Shown here piece by piece: positions 22,748 to 31,009 of a stretch of DNA of 64,000 nucleotides. Position numbers and translations under genes: made by a program. The stretch is from Imperialibacter roseus (GTDB lineage Bacteria > Bacteroidota > Bacteroidia > Cytophagales > Cyclobacteriaceae): the NCBI RefSeq assembly GCF_032999765.1, contig NZ_CP136051.1:496001-560000 (forward strand), read 5' to 3'. The notes under the pieces were generated by a model. The model made no database searches, was not told the origin of the DNA, and saw only the letters and a program-made list of their open reading frames with translations. The number at the start of each line of letters is the position of its first letter. Positions within the stretch are counted from its first letter, which is position 1.

Positions 22748-25609
22748 CTATTTATCTACTTTGATCGAATTTTTGTCAATAACATCCCCTTTGGCATCAA
22801 GCTCCACCACTTCATAGCCTAGCTGCTCCAGCTTTTCCCGATTGGTGGCGCCATCGCCAACAACGAGGATATAAATACTGTCGTCGTCGAGGTATTTCTT
22901 CGCCAGTTTGTTGATTTCGTCTTTTGAAATCGTATTGATGATTTTTGTCTGCTGGTCTACATAGCTTTTATCGAGGTTGTAATGAGCGATCGTCCGCAGG
23001 AAGCCCGCCTTCTGACCCGGCGTTTCATAACTTCTTGCATCCCGCTGACCAACTGAATTTCTCATAAAGGCCAGCTCATCGTCAGTAATGCCTTTTTCCC
23101 GATAGTCAGTGATCTCTTTCATAAATTCCACCACGGCACTGTCGGTAGCTGTTGCCAACACCCCCGCATAGGCCTGATAGGGCCCCGGGTCTTCGGTAGA
23201 GCTGAAATAAGCGCCGGCACCATACGTCCAGCCTTTGTCTTCCCTTAGGTTGAGGTTGATGCGGCTGTTGAAAGCGCCTCCAAGCGGATAGTTCATCAGG
23301 TAGGACTTGAAATAATCACCCGTCGCATCGTATTTCAGGTCGGTCATGTAACCCACACGGATTTGTGACTGAGGTGCGTTAGGCTTGTCGACCAGATAAA
23401 TCTTGGTTTTGTCACCAGGCTTAGCGGGAGGCAGCGTTGGAATGGCCACTTTTTTGTTGGGCCAGCTTTTCAGGAAGCCCAGTTTTGGCAAGATATCTTT
23501 CTGATCAACATCCCCCACAATTACCAGCTCGCCCAGGTTGGGCGAGTAGTACTTGTTGTAGAACGCTTTTACGTCGTCGAGGGTGATATTGGCCACCGTT
23601 TCTTCTATGCCAGAAGTTGGCACTGAATAAATATGCTCATCGCCATACAGCAGCCTGTCAAATACCTGCCCGGCAATAGCTGATGGATCCTGCTGGCTGG
23701 CCTTTATGCCTTCCATTTGTTGCTTGATCACCCTGTCAAAGTCGATTTGCTGGAAGCCTGGTCGCAGGAGTTTTTCCTCCGCAAGCTGTAGCGTTTTGTC
23801 GAGGTTCTTCTTCAGTGTGTTAATACTCACCACCGTCGAGGTACGGTTGGCATAGATATTAATGCTGCTGCCAATCTTCCGCAGCTCTTCCTGCATGGCT
23901 TCGGCCGAGTAGTTTTGGGTCGACTCATCCATCATGGAAGCTGTGATTTGTGCAAGCCCGCTTTTCTTTGGGTCGGCTGCATCGAACTTGTGGCCGCCTA
24001 CCAGCGTCAGCTGTATGGCCACGGTCGGTATTTCATTGCTTTTTGTGCCAATCACCTTAATGCCGTTGTCGAATTTGGTTTCCCAAAACTCAGGCACTTT
24101 TACGAGCGGGCTCGGGCCGGAAACGGGTCTTTTGCTTCTGTCGAAAGGCTCGTTGGTGGGTTTTTTATAGTTAAGGCCGGTGTAGTCCGTTTTTGGAAAT
24201 GCGCTGACGCCACTTGTTGGCTTCTCAAAATTGTCAGGCTTGGCGGGGGCCGTTTCTGCATTGGGCAGGTAGCTGAGAATAACGCCAGGCTTGTTGTATA
24301 TATACTTATTGAACACCCGCATCACGTCGTCGGCTGTGATGTCGAGGTAGCGCTGCAGGTCTTTTTTGATCAGGTTGGGGTTGCCGAATGCGTACTGGTA
24401 TCTTGATAGCTGTGATACTTTGCCGCTCACACTGGCCAGCCCGTTGATGGTATTCGACTCCTGGTTGGCTTTGAATTTTTTCAGGTCATCTTCGCTCACA
24501 CCATTTTTGGCGAATTCGTCCAGTATCTGGCGCATTGCTGTTTCGAAGTCGGCCAGGGTTTGCCCAGGGTAGGGCAGCACAAACATGGTAAACTCGCCTG
24601 AAAGCTCTGCCGCCGGATGGAATACCGACGCCTGAATGGCTTTCTGGGTCAATACAAATTTTTTGAAGAAGTAAGAGCTTTGCCCAGTTCCCAAAATCTC
24701 TGAAAGGCAATCAAGCGCTGCTTCGTCAGGGTGCATATTGGGCACGGTAGGATAAGTGAACATCAGTGCTGGGAAGCGGATGTTGTTGTCGACATGCGAA
24801 ATGTAGCGATCGGCGGGAATCACCGGGGCGTCCAGCTTCATTTTTGCTACCTCCGGCCCTCTCGGAATACTTCCAAAATACTTTTCAACAAGGGTGATCA
24901 CCTTTTTCGGATCAACATCGCCACCCACAGTGAGGGAGGCGTTGTTAGGGCCATACCACCGCAGGAAGAAGTTTTTCAGGTCTTCCAGATTAGCCCTGTC
25001 GAGATCCTCCAATAGTCCGATGGTCGACCACGAGTAAGGGTGCCCATAAGGATACACGGCGGCAATCGTCTTTTCGTTCCACATACCGTAGGGAGCATTG
25101 AGCACGCCCTGGCCTTTTTCGTTCTTCACAGTCGCCCGCTGCACTTCGAATTTTTTCGTTGTCACAGCGTCGAGGAAGAAGCCCATCCTGTCAGCCTCCA
25201 GCCACAGCATGGTTTCCAGCTGGTTGCTGGGCACTGTTTCGAAATAGTTGGTTCGATCACGGTTGGTGGTGCCATTTAGCGTACCGCCCGATTCTGTAAC
25301 AATCTTGAAATGTTCTTCATCGGCCACATGATCCGATCCCTGGAACATCATGTGTTCGAAAAAGTGAGCAAAGCCAGATTTGTTGAGCTCCTCCCTGGCA
25401 GAGCCCACGTGGTAAGTAACGTCGACATGCACCAGCGGGTCGGAATGATCTTCGTGAATGATCAACGTCAAGCCGTTGGCCAGTTCGTATTTTTCATAAG
25501 GAATCACCAGCTCATCACCGGTTTTTGTCACCTTTTCGATGAGCTTGGTTTGTGATTGGGAGGTCAATGCCATCGAAATGGCAAGACAGATAAGTAGCAG
25601 TTTTTTCAT
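22748..25609 (-). CDS. M16 family zinc peptidase, two-lobed
   Basis: 953 residues with a signal peptide (MKKLLLICLAISMALTSQSQ). The first M16 lobe has the inverted zinc motif HFFEH (82-86) and the distal glutamate in VKNEKGQ. The second lobe, from about residue 510, has the fold-typical sequences (DNGIKVIGTKSNEIPT, VGDVDQKDILPKL) but no HxxEH, so it is the inactive half. This matches PqqL-like or processing-peptidase-like enzymes with both lobes in one chain. Probably periplasmic, degrading peptides. Convergent with xusC. Confidence 0.9.
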   Translation of the reverse strand: MKKLLLICLAISMALTSQSQTKLIEKVTKTGDELVIPYEKYELANGLTLIIHEDHSDPLVHVDVTYHVGSAREELNKSGFAHFFEHMMFQGSDHVADEEHFKIVTESGGTLNGTTNRDRTNYFETVPSNQLETMLWLEADRMGFFLDAVTTKKFEVQRATVKNEKGQGVLNAPYGMWNEKTIAAVYPYGHPYSWSTIGLLEDLDRANLEDLKNFFLRWYGPNNASLTVGGDVDPKKVITLVEKYFGSIPRGPEVAKMKLDAPVIPADRYISHVDNNIRFPALMFTYPTVPNMHPDEAALDCLSEILGTGQSSYFFKKFVLTQKAIQASVFHPAAELSGEFTMFVLPYPGQTLADFETAMRQILDEFAKNGVSEDDLKKFKANQESNTINGLASVSGKVSQLSRYQYAFGNPNLIKKDLQRYLDITADDVMRVFNKYIYNKPGVILSYLPNAETAPAKPDNFEKPTSGVSAFPKTDYTGLNYKKPTNEPFDRSKRPVSGPSPLVKVPEFWETKFDNGIKVIGTKSNEIPTVAIQLTLVGGHKFDAADPKKSGLAQITASMMDESTQNYSAEAMQEELRKIGSSINIYANRTSTVVSINTLKKNLDKTLQLAEEKLLRPGFQQIDFDRVIKQQMEGIKASQQDPSAIAGQVFDRLLYGDEHIYSVPTSGIEETVANITLDDVKAFYNKYYSPNLGELVIVGDVDQKDILPKLGFLKSWPNKKVAIPTLPPAKPGDKTKIYLVDKPNAPQSQIRVGYMTDLKYDATGDYFKSYLMNYPLGGAFNSRINLNLREDKGWTYGAGAYFSSTEDPGPYQAYAGVLATATDSAVVEFMKEITDYREKGITDDELAFMRNSVGQRDARSYETPGQKAGFLRTIAHYNLDKSYVDQQTKIINTISKDEINKLAKKYLDDDSIYILVVGDGATNREKLEQLGYEVVELDAKGDVIDKNSIKVDK

Positions 25610-25848
25610 TCGAACATAGATTAGTTAAAAAGTAGCATTGAGTCTTTAACGTTTGATTACGAAAAAGTGGTGTTGCGGATATAATTTAGTACAAAACTGT
25701 GGTTCTAATAGGGTTTCGAAAGCAAAATAACCTGAATCAGGCTTTTATTGGACTTTCGGCTTATATTTTTCTGTATGAAGGTAATTCTTTGAGGCCATAG
25801 TGCCATGTGATGGCTGGCAGAGGTGTGTTGCACACTTCTGTCGATCCC

Positions 25849-26964
25849 TTAATTTGAAACCAGCTGATAATAGGTACTTCTCCCACCACCTTCTGCTTTT
25901 GTCAGTATGTGTTTTGCTACCAAATCCTGTATGTCTCTCAGGGCGGTGTCGGGGGAACACCCGGTTATCTTCGCCCACTTGGAGGTGGTGAGGTTGCCTT
26001 CAAAGCCGTCCATCAGTTTTTCGAGCATGAGCTTCTGACGCTCGTTGCCTAACAAAAGTGCGTTCTTGTTCCAGAAGGTATGCTTGAACATCACCGCATC
26101 CAACACATCGTACGATGCATTGAGCGAGTTGAGCAGGCAGTTTAAAAACCAGTCGAGCCAGCTGGTGATATCCACATCCCCCTGCTGGGTTTTTTCAAGT
26201 ATGTCGTAATAAGCTTTTCGCTCCTTCCTTATCTGCGCCGACATGCTGTAAAACCTTTGGGGCATGCCGTCGGCCCTGGCCAGCAGCATATCGGCGATGG
26301 CCCTGGCTATTCTGCCGTTGCCGTCCTCAAAAGGGTGTATGGTAACGAACCATAAGTGGGCTATGGCGGCTTTCACAACCAGGTCATTGCTGTCGTTTTC
26401 GTTGAGCCAAAGCAGGAACCTGTCCATTTCTTCATCGACGTGCTTGGCCGGTGGTGCTTCAAAATGCACTTTTTCCTTGCCCAGTGCTCCTGATACCACC
26501 TGCATGGGGCCGGTGGAATCGTCTCGCCACTTGCCCACGAGCACTTTGTACATGCCGCTTCTGCCGGTTGGGAACAGGGAGCTGTGCCAGGCGAATAGCC
26601 TGTCTTTTGTCAAAGGGGCGTTGTATTGCTGGGTGGCGTCCAGCATCATATCGACTACACCGTCTACATCCCTGTCGGAGGGGACGAGTCCGGATATGTC
26701 CATGCCTAAGCGACGAGCCACCGAAGAACGCACCTGCTGCGGATTCAGGATCTGGCCTTCTATTTCAGTTGATTTCAGCACGTCGAGGGTGAGCGTTTCC
26801 AGTACCGCTTCATTTTGCAGCACAAACCCCAACGATTCCATTTTGCCTACCAGCTTCCCTTGCAAGTGGCGCACCCTGCCTAGTAGTGGTGTGAGCTGTT
26901 CCTGCCTCCATTCAAAGGCTGGCCAGCTGGTTTTCTGATAGATGTATGGTATTAATCTCCGCAT
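25849..26964 (-). CDS. Fic family AMP-transferase with N-terminal inhibitory helix and C-terminal winged helix
   Basis: 371 residues. A DUF4172-like N-terminus contains the inhibitory motif STEIEG (65-70), marking a class II Fic protein kept inactive by its own helix. The catalytic motif HPFEDGNGR (210-218) is intact. The C-terminus (about 310-371) is a winged-helix-like domain (LTTSKWAKITGCSPDTALRDIQDLV). Fic enzymes move AMP from ATP onto hydroxyl groups of target proteins. The start codon lies inside the first of several palindromes with matching half-sites, so self-regulation through the winged helix is likely. The target is unknown. Confidence 0.9.
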   Translation of the reverse strand: MRRLIPYIYQKTSWPAFEWRQEQLTPLLGRVRHLQGKLVGKMESLGFVLQNEAVLETLTLDVLKSTEIEGQILNPQQVRSSVARRLGMDISGLVPSDRDVDGVVDMMLDATQQYNAPLTKDRLFAWHSSLFPTGRSGMYKVLVGKWRDDSTGPMQVVSGALGKEKVHFEAPPAKHVDEEMDRFLLWLNENDSNDLVVKAAIAHLWFVTIHPFEDGNGRIARAIADMLLARADGMPQRFYSMSAQIRKERKAYYDILEKTQQGDVDITSWLDWFLNCLLNSLNASYDVLDAVMFKHTFWNKNALLLGNERQKLMLEKLMDGFEGNLTTSKWAKITGCSPDTALRDIQDLVAKHILTKAEGGGRSTYYQLVSN

Positions 26965-27026
26965 AATATGCGGTAAATATACCTGTTATTCTCCGCATTC
27001 AGAAATAATATCCGCAAATTATGCGG
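26959..27026 (-). promoter_or_regulatory. Operator array at the Fic gene start
   Basis: Perfect palindrome ccgcat-aat-atgcgg at 26959-26973 overlapping the start codon, a half-site ccgcatt near 26993, and a second palindrome ccgca-aatta-tgcgg at 27012-27026. The phrase atgcggtaaata occurs twice (26968 and 27021). Repeated sites at a gene whose product has its own DNA-binding tail suggest autorepression. Confidence 0.6.
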
Positions 27027-27044
27027 TAAATAAGAGAGCTAATC

Positions 27045-27273
27045 GCCGCAGTGGTGCCACCAGCTATCGCTGTGGGCACCACCTAAGAGGGTTTCGGCTC
27101 CGTTTAGCATGAGACTACAAAAGTTTGGATTGGCCGAAGGAGGCTGTATGACCAACCTGGCTAATGCGATCTTTCTTTTCAGTAAAACAGCTGAAACTTT
27201 TGTAGTCTTTCGCTGCCTGGTCACTAGCCAGTCGTGCCACCAACCTGGCAAAGGCCATCGTTGTGGGCACGAC
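27045..27273. repeat. Palindrome cluster A
   Basis: Three inverted repeats in a row: gtggtgcc/ggcaccac (27051-27082), gactacaaaagttt (27113-27126) / aaacttttgtagtc (27194-27207), and gtcgtgcc/ggcacgac (27231-27273). All three modules recur in cluster B at 28224-28431, with rearranged order. The cluster fills the 362-bp gap between the Fic and DUF1801 genes. It is not a recognised transposon. Confidence 0.85.
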
Positions 27274-27326
27274 TTGCGGGACTACTCATCTCCACAAAAG
27301 ATCGACGTGAAATAAGTTGCGAAATG

Positions 27327-27713
27327 CTATTTCTTCTTTTTCTCTCTGGCCTTATCCAGGTTTTCCTCTACCCTGAATTTTACAATCTGGCCGATAAGGT
27401 CTAGCGGCAGCGTCTTATCGATGGGAAACTGAACCGAGCCTTTAGCGCCTTTGTAGCCAGACAGTTCTTTTTTGAAAGCTTCAATACCGGAAGGGGTGGG
27501 GTAAAAGCCGATGTGTTTATCGTAGCCGGCGTAATACACCAGCATGCCCTCAAGCATGAAGGCTGGCATGTTGTAGCTAATCTTCTCTATTGCCTGAGGG
27601 GCTGCTTTTTTGATCGTTGCCCTCAGACTTCCCATCAGTTGCTGTGTTTTTTTAGGAAATGCGGCGAAGTATTCTTCAACAGTTTTGAATTTGTGAGAAG
27701 GTGCTGCTTCCAT
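27327..27713 (-). CDS. DUF1801 protein (first of a tandem pair)
   Basis: 128 residues. Pattern VEEYFAAFPKKTQQLMGSLRATIKKAAPQAIEKISYNMPAF, then YAGYDKHIGFYPTPSGIEAF, typical of DUF1801 (YdhG-like, structural relative of the frataxin-like fold family members). Function unknown, cytosolic. Ends in a lysine-rich tail. Six bases from the stop of the next paralogue; the two are about half identical by eye, so they are a tandem duplicate. Confidence 0.85.
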   Translation of the reverse strand: MEAAPSHKFKTVEEYFAAFPKKTQQLMGSLRATIKKAAPQAIEKISYNMPAFMLEGMLVYYAGYDKHIGFYPTPSGIEAFKKELSGYKGAKGSVQFPIDKTLPLDLIGQIVKFRVEENLDKAREKKKK

Positions 27714-27719
27714 GGTGTT

Positions 27720-28094
27720 TTACTTTTTTGAGGTAGACTGGACTCTTTGGTTGTTCTCCTTTAGTCTGAATGCAACCAGCTGCGCAATCAGTTTCAGTGG
27801 CATGGGTTGGTTTAGCGGAAATTGCGCCGTCGACTTTTCGGTAGTAAAGGGAGCTATGGCTTTTTGGAAGGCCTGGTCACCCGCTGGCACCGGATACATG
27901 CCGATATGCTTTTTCCAGGCGGCGTATGATACCAGAAAACCATTTTGTTTGAAAGCAGGCATGTTGTAACTGATCAGCTCTTCTGCCTGGGGTGCCGCTT
28001 GTTTAATTGTTTGCCTCAGGGCTGTCAAAATTGACTGCACCTCCTCAGGAAAAGTGCCGATATACTCATCGACTGATTTGAATTTTGCTCCCAT
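27720..28094 (-). CDS. DUF1801 protein (second of a tandem pair)
   Basis: 124 residues: VDEYIGTFPEEVQSILTALRQTIKQAAPQAEELISYNMPAF, YAAWKKHIGMYPVPAGDQAF and FPLNQPMPLKLIAQLVAFRLKE in outline. Same domain and length as its neighbour at 27327, sharing the SYNMPAFK and KHIGxYP cores. It is the upstream gene of the pair. The two genes lie between palindrome clusters A and B. Confidence 0.85.
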   Translation of the reverse strand: MGAKFKSVDEYIGTFPEEVQSILTALRQTIKQAAPQAEELISYNMPAFKQNGFLVSYAAWKKHIGMYPVPAGDQAFQKAIAPFTTEKSTAQFPLNQPMPLKLIAQLVAFRLKENNQRVQSTSKK

Positions 28095-28223
28095 TACCTA
28101 ATGTTTTTGTAGTATCCGACGTAACAAAAATACCTTTATCCTTATAAATTCCTCCGGTGCAGAAGCGGCAATTGGAGGGGTGGTTTGCGGCAAGGGTCGC
28201 TAGTGCCCTTTAGTCATTTAATG

Positions 28224-28431
28224 GTCGTGCCACCAACTTGGCAAGGGCCTTCGTTGTGGGCACGACATGCGGCAGTGGTGCCCACAGCGATAGCTGGTGG
28301 CACCATCTCAGAGGAGTTCGGCTCCCGTTTGCAAGAGACTACAAAAGTTTGGATTGTCAACTTTAGGCTGGGCAGCCAGCCTGGCTCATGCCGCAGTGTT
28401 CCTCAGCTAAACCAGCGAAACTTTTGTAGTC
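28224..28431. repeat. Palindrome cluster B
   Basis: gtcgtgcc/ggcacgac module at 28224-28266 (43 bp, three differences from cluster A), then a 28-bp module at 28277-28304 that is the exact reverse complement of 27053-27080, then gactacaaaagttt (28337-28350) / aaacttttgtagtc (28418-28431). It occupies the 350-bp gap between the DUF1801 and sulfatase genes. Confidence 0.85.
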
Positions 28432-28444
28432 TTTTGACGCCTCT

Positions 28445-29809
28445 TCATTTGGACAGACTTTCAATTTCCTCATTGCACTGCTTACGAAGCGATGCCAGTA
28501 TCTTCTGCGATGCCTTGTCTTGTACCAGGTTTTTTGTTTCCCATGGATCGTTGACAAGGTCGTAAAGTTCTTCAGAATCTGGAATATCCCTGTACCTGAA
28601 GTACTTGTATTTCTCGGTTCGAATGCCCTCACTGGCAGCGATAGGCTTAAAGTCCCAGAGGTGTTCGCACAGGAAGGCGTCCCGTCGTGGTACAGCCATT
28701 TTCGTTTTTTTGGTGTGACCGGTGAGGCTCATGCCCTGATAAGACGCTGGAATTTTGGCCTGAGCAAAGTCAAGGATAGTGGGAGCAATGTCGGCATTCA
28801 GTGCCATGTCTTCCACCGTTTTTGAACCAACGCCTGACGGATGATAGATAATCAGTGGCACACGCAGCGACGGTTCGTACATCAGCCACTTGCCAGCGAG
28901 CTGGCGTTCCCCGAGAAAGTAGCCGTTGTCGCCCATGAGGATGATGACTGTGTTTTTATCAACTCCTTTTGCTTCCAGCGCTGTTCGTATTTTGGCGATG
29001 GCTCGGTCTATCCCGGTGATCATCCGGTAGTAGCCCTTTACCATTTGCTGGTATTTTTCCGGGCTTTCGAACCGCCAGTTCCAGCGGGTTCGGTTGAAGC
29101 CTTCTCGCACAGGCAACGGCAGCTTCATGAAATAGTTGTCGTCGGCCATGGCCGGGCCTGGGATAGTCACATTTTTGTACAGGCTGTCTACCTCCTGGGG
29201 CCAGAAGTACTGCAGCGGCGAGCTATCGTCGGCGTGAGGCGCATGGAAGCTAATGGAAAGGCAGAACGGCTTGTCTTCTGGCGCATTTTCGATAAAATCG
29301 ATGGCATTGTCCCTGATCACGTCGGTGGTGTGTTTGTGCCTGGTGCCTTCTTCTACCAGCCTGAAGTAGGCCCCAACGGGTTCGGGCTTGTATACGTCGA
29401 AAAGGCTCGTGTCTCTTTTGTTTTCAAAATTGACACCCATTTTCCCCAAAAATCCGCTGTAGTAGCCCTCACTTTTCAGCACGGATGGATAACTGTTGTC
29501 GGTGAATTCATTGTTGATCGGAGGCTGCTGGAAAGTGTACTTGTGTTTCCTTTCGTACAGTCCGGTGATGATGGTAGCCCGGCTGGCTGCGCAAATGGGG
29601 GTGGTGACGAAGGCATTTTTGAAGTAGACACCCTCACGGGCCAGCTTGTCCATTTCCGGTGTTTGAATGATTGTGTTACCCGCATAGCCCAGGGCATCCC
29701 AGCGTTGGTCGTCGGTGAGAATGAAAACGATGTTGGGCCTGGACTTTTGCCCATACACGTAGCCAGAGAAGCAAATCAGGAGGAGGGTTAGGAGGTTTTT
29801 TGACGTCAT
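28445..29809 (-). CDS. Secreted sulfatase
   Basis: 454 residues with signal peptide (1-20). RPNIVFILTDDQRWDALG holds the metal-binding Asp pair. PICAASRATIITGLYERKH has Cys73 for formylglycine formation (CAASR form of the CxAxR/CxPxR motif). Later GDNGYFLGERQLAGKW and YDLVNDPWETKNL fit family S1 sulfatases. Periplasmic, acting on sulfated glycans or small sulfate esters. Stands apart from the other sulfatase at 8526, to which it is only distantly related. Confidence 0.9.
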   Translation of the reverse strand: MTSKNLLTLLLICFSGYVYGQKSRPNIVFILTDDQRWDALGYAGNTIIQTPEMDKLAREGVYFKNAFVTTPICAASRATIITGLYERKHKYTFQQPPINNEFTDNSYPSVLKSEGYYSGFLGKMGVNFENKRDTSLFDVYKPEPVGAYFRLVEEGTRHKHTTDVIRDNAIDFIENAPEDKPFCLSISFHAPHADDSSPLQYFWPQEVDSLYKNVTIPGPAMADDNYFMKLPLPVREGFNRTRWNWRFESPEKYQQMVKGYYRMITGIDRAIAKIRTALEAKGVDKNTVIILMGDNGYFLGERQLAGKWLMYEPSLRVPLIIYHPSGVGSKTVEDMALNADIAPTILDFAQAKIPASYQGMSLTGHTKKTKMAVPRRDAFLCEHLWDFKPIAASEGIRTEKYKYFRYRDIPDSEELYDLVNDPWETKNLVQDKASQKILASLRKQCNEEIESLSK

Positions 29810-29833
29810 GGGAGAATCGTTTTTAGCGTAAAG

Positions 29834-30301
29834 TCAGGCTGTCGGTTGCTTCTGTAGCTCCTTCGCAAAGCAGATGCTGCTGGCCATATTGGCATATTGT
29901 CCATAGTTTTCGATCACCGTGTAGCCAGCTTTTTTGTATAACCGGATGGCATTTTCGTACTGCCTGCCGGTTTCTAAAATACAATATTCGCAGGAAAGCT
30001 CTGTAGCCCATCGCTCTAACTCGTAGAGAATTTTAGAGGCAATTCCCCGCCCTCTGCCTTCAGGAGAAGTGTACATTCTTTTGACTTCCATAGTGGTGGC
30101 GTCGAATTTTTTGATAGCGCCGCAGCCGAGAGCTGTTTCTCCATCGTAAGCCACCACTACGTGCCTGATCTTGTCGATGTGATTGTATTGGGCATAAAAG
30201 GCATGGTCTTCACCGTCCATGGCTGTCACGTACACATCCAGTTGCTTGACAAGCTTGACGAAGTCTGGATTTTCAGAAGTGGTTCGTTGTAATTGAAACA
30301 T
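29834..30301 (-). CDS. GNAT family N-acetyltransferase
   Basis: 155 residues from ATG 30301 (a TTG two codons upstream is less likely). Acetyl-CoA binding motif EVKRMYTSPEGRGRGIASKIL, then CEYCILETGRQYENAIRLYKKAGYTVI. Substrate unknown. Six bases after the stop of the response-regulator gene on the same strand, so probably part of that transcript. Confidence 0.88.
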   Translation of the reverse strand: MFQLQRTTSENPDFVKLVKQLDVYVTAMDGEDHAFYAQYNHIDKIRHVVVAYDGETALGCGAIKKFDATTMEVKRMYTSPEGRGRGIASKILYELERWATELSCEYCILETGRQYENAIRLYKKAGYTVIENYGQYANMASSICFAKELQKQPTA

Positions 30302-30307
30302 GCTCAA

Positions 30308-31009
30308 TTACAATATCTGCATTTTCTCGAACAAACCGGCTCTGTAGGCTTTGCCAATGGGTATCGTTTCTCCGCCCACTTTCGCCACACTATGTTCTAT
30401 CAGGTCGATATATTCCAGGTTGATCAGATAGGATTTGTGCACTCTGCAGAAAATCGAGGCAGGCAACTTATCTTCAATACTCTTGAGTGTGTGGCTCACC
30501 GTAAACTTCTTATTGCCCGCCATATGCAGGATGGTGTAATTGCTTTCGCCTCTGACAAATAATACTTCTTCCGCTTTGATGGGCTTCAGAATGCCACCAT
30601 CCCTAACGAAGAGCTTTCCTGGTGTTCCGGCCGCTAATGCCGATCTGTTTTTCTTTAGTGCCAGCTGAATATTTGCGAGCACCTCTTCTTCCTTAAATGG
30701 CTTCACGATATAAGCTGCGGGATTTACTCCCTTTACCCGCTCCAGCGTTTGTGCATCGTAGTAAGAGGTGATGAAAATGAATGGCACAGGAAGGAGGGCA
30801 TTAACCTTCCTGGCCAGAGCAATGCCGTCTTCGGATCCTTTTATATTGATGTCGAGTAGCAGCAGATCCGGCGAGGTGGCTGCGATTTGTGGAAGCGCTT
30901 CTGCGGCCGTTTCAGCCATGCCGGCTATTTCGTGACCGGCCTGCTCGACACACAGCCTGAGGTCATAAGCAATGATGGGTTCGTCTTCAACTATAAACAG
31001 TCTGGCCAT
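30308..31009 (-). CDS. LytTR response regulator
   Basis: 234 residues from ATG 31009, which begins the receiver domain directly (MARLFIVEDEP). A longer frame start at 31087 lies inside the kinase gene and is not needed. Phospho-acceptor Asp53 in LLLLDINIKG, signalling Lys in AYIVKPFKEEE. The C-terminal LytTR DNA-binding domain includes ILHMAGNKKFTVSHTLKSIEDKL and FCRVHKSYLINLEYI. Overlaps the kinase gene by 23 bp, so it is translationally coupled to it. It would activate target promoters on phosphorylation. Confidence 0.92.
   Translation of the reverse strand: MARLFIVEDEPIIAYDLRLCVEQAGHEIAGMAETAAEALPQIAATSPDLLLLDINIKGSEDGIALARKVNALLPVPFIFITSYYDAQTLERVKGVNPAAYIVKPFKEEEVLANIQLALKKNRSALAAGTPGKLFVRDGGILKPIKAEEVLFVRGESNYTILHMAGNKKFTVSHTLKSIEDKLPASIFCRVHKSYLINLEYIDLIEHSVAKVGGETIPIGKAYRAGLFEKMQIL

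Noticed and set aside
27045-28431. CRISPR array
   Set aside because: The modules are inverted repeats of differing length, without regular spacers or cas genes.
28841-29791. Long plus-strand frame antisense to the sulfatase gene
   Set aside because: The sulfatase is complete on the minus strand and this frame has no recognisable domain.
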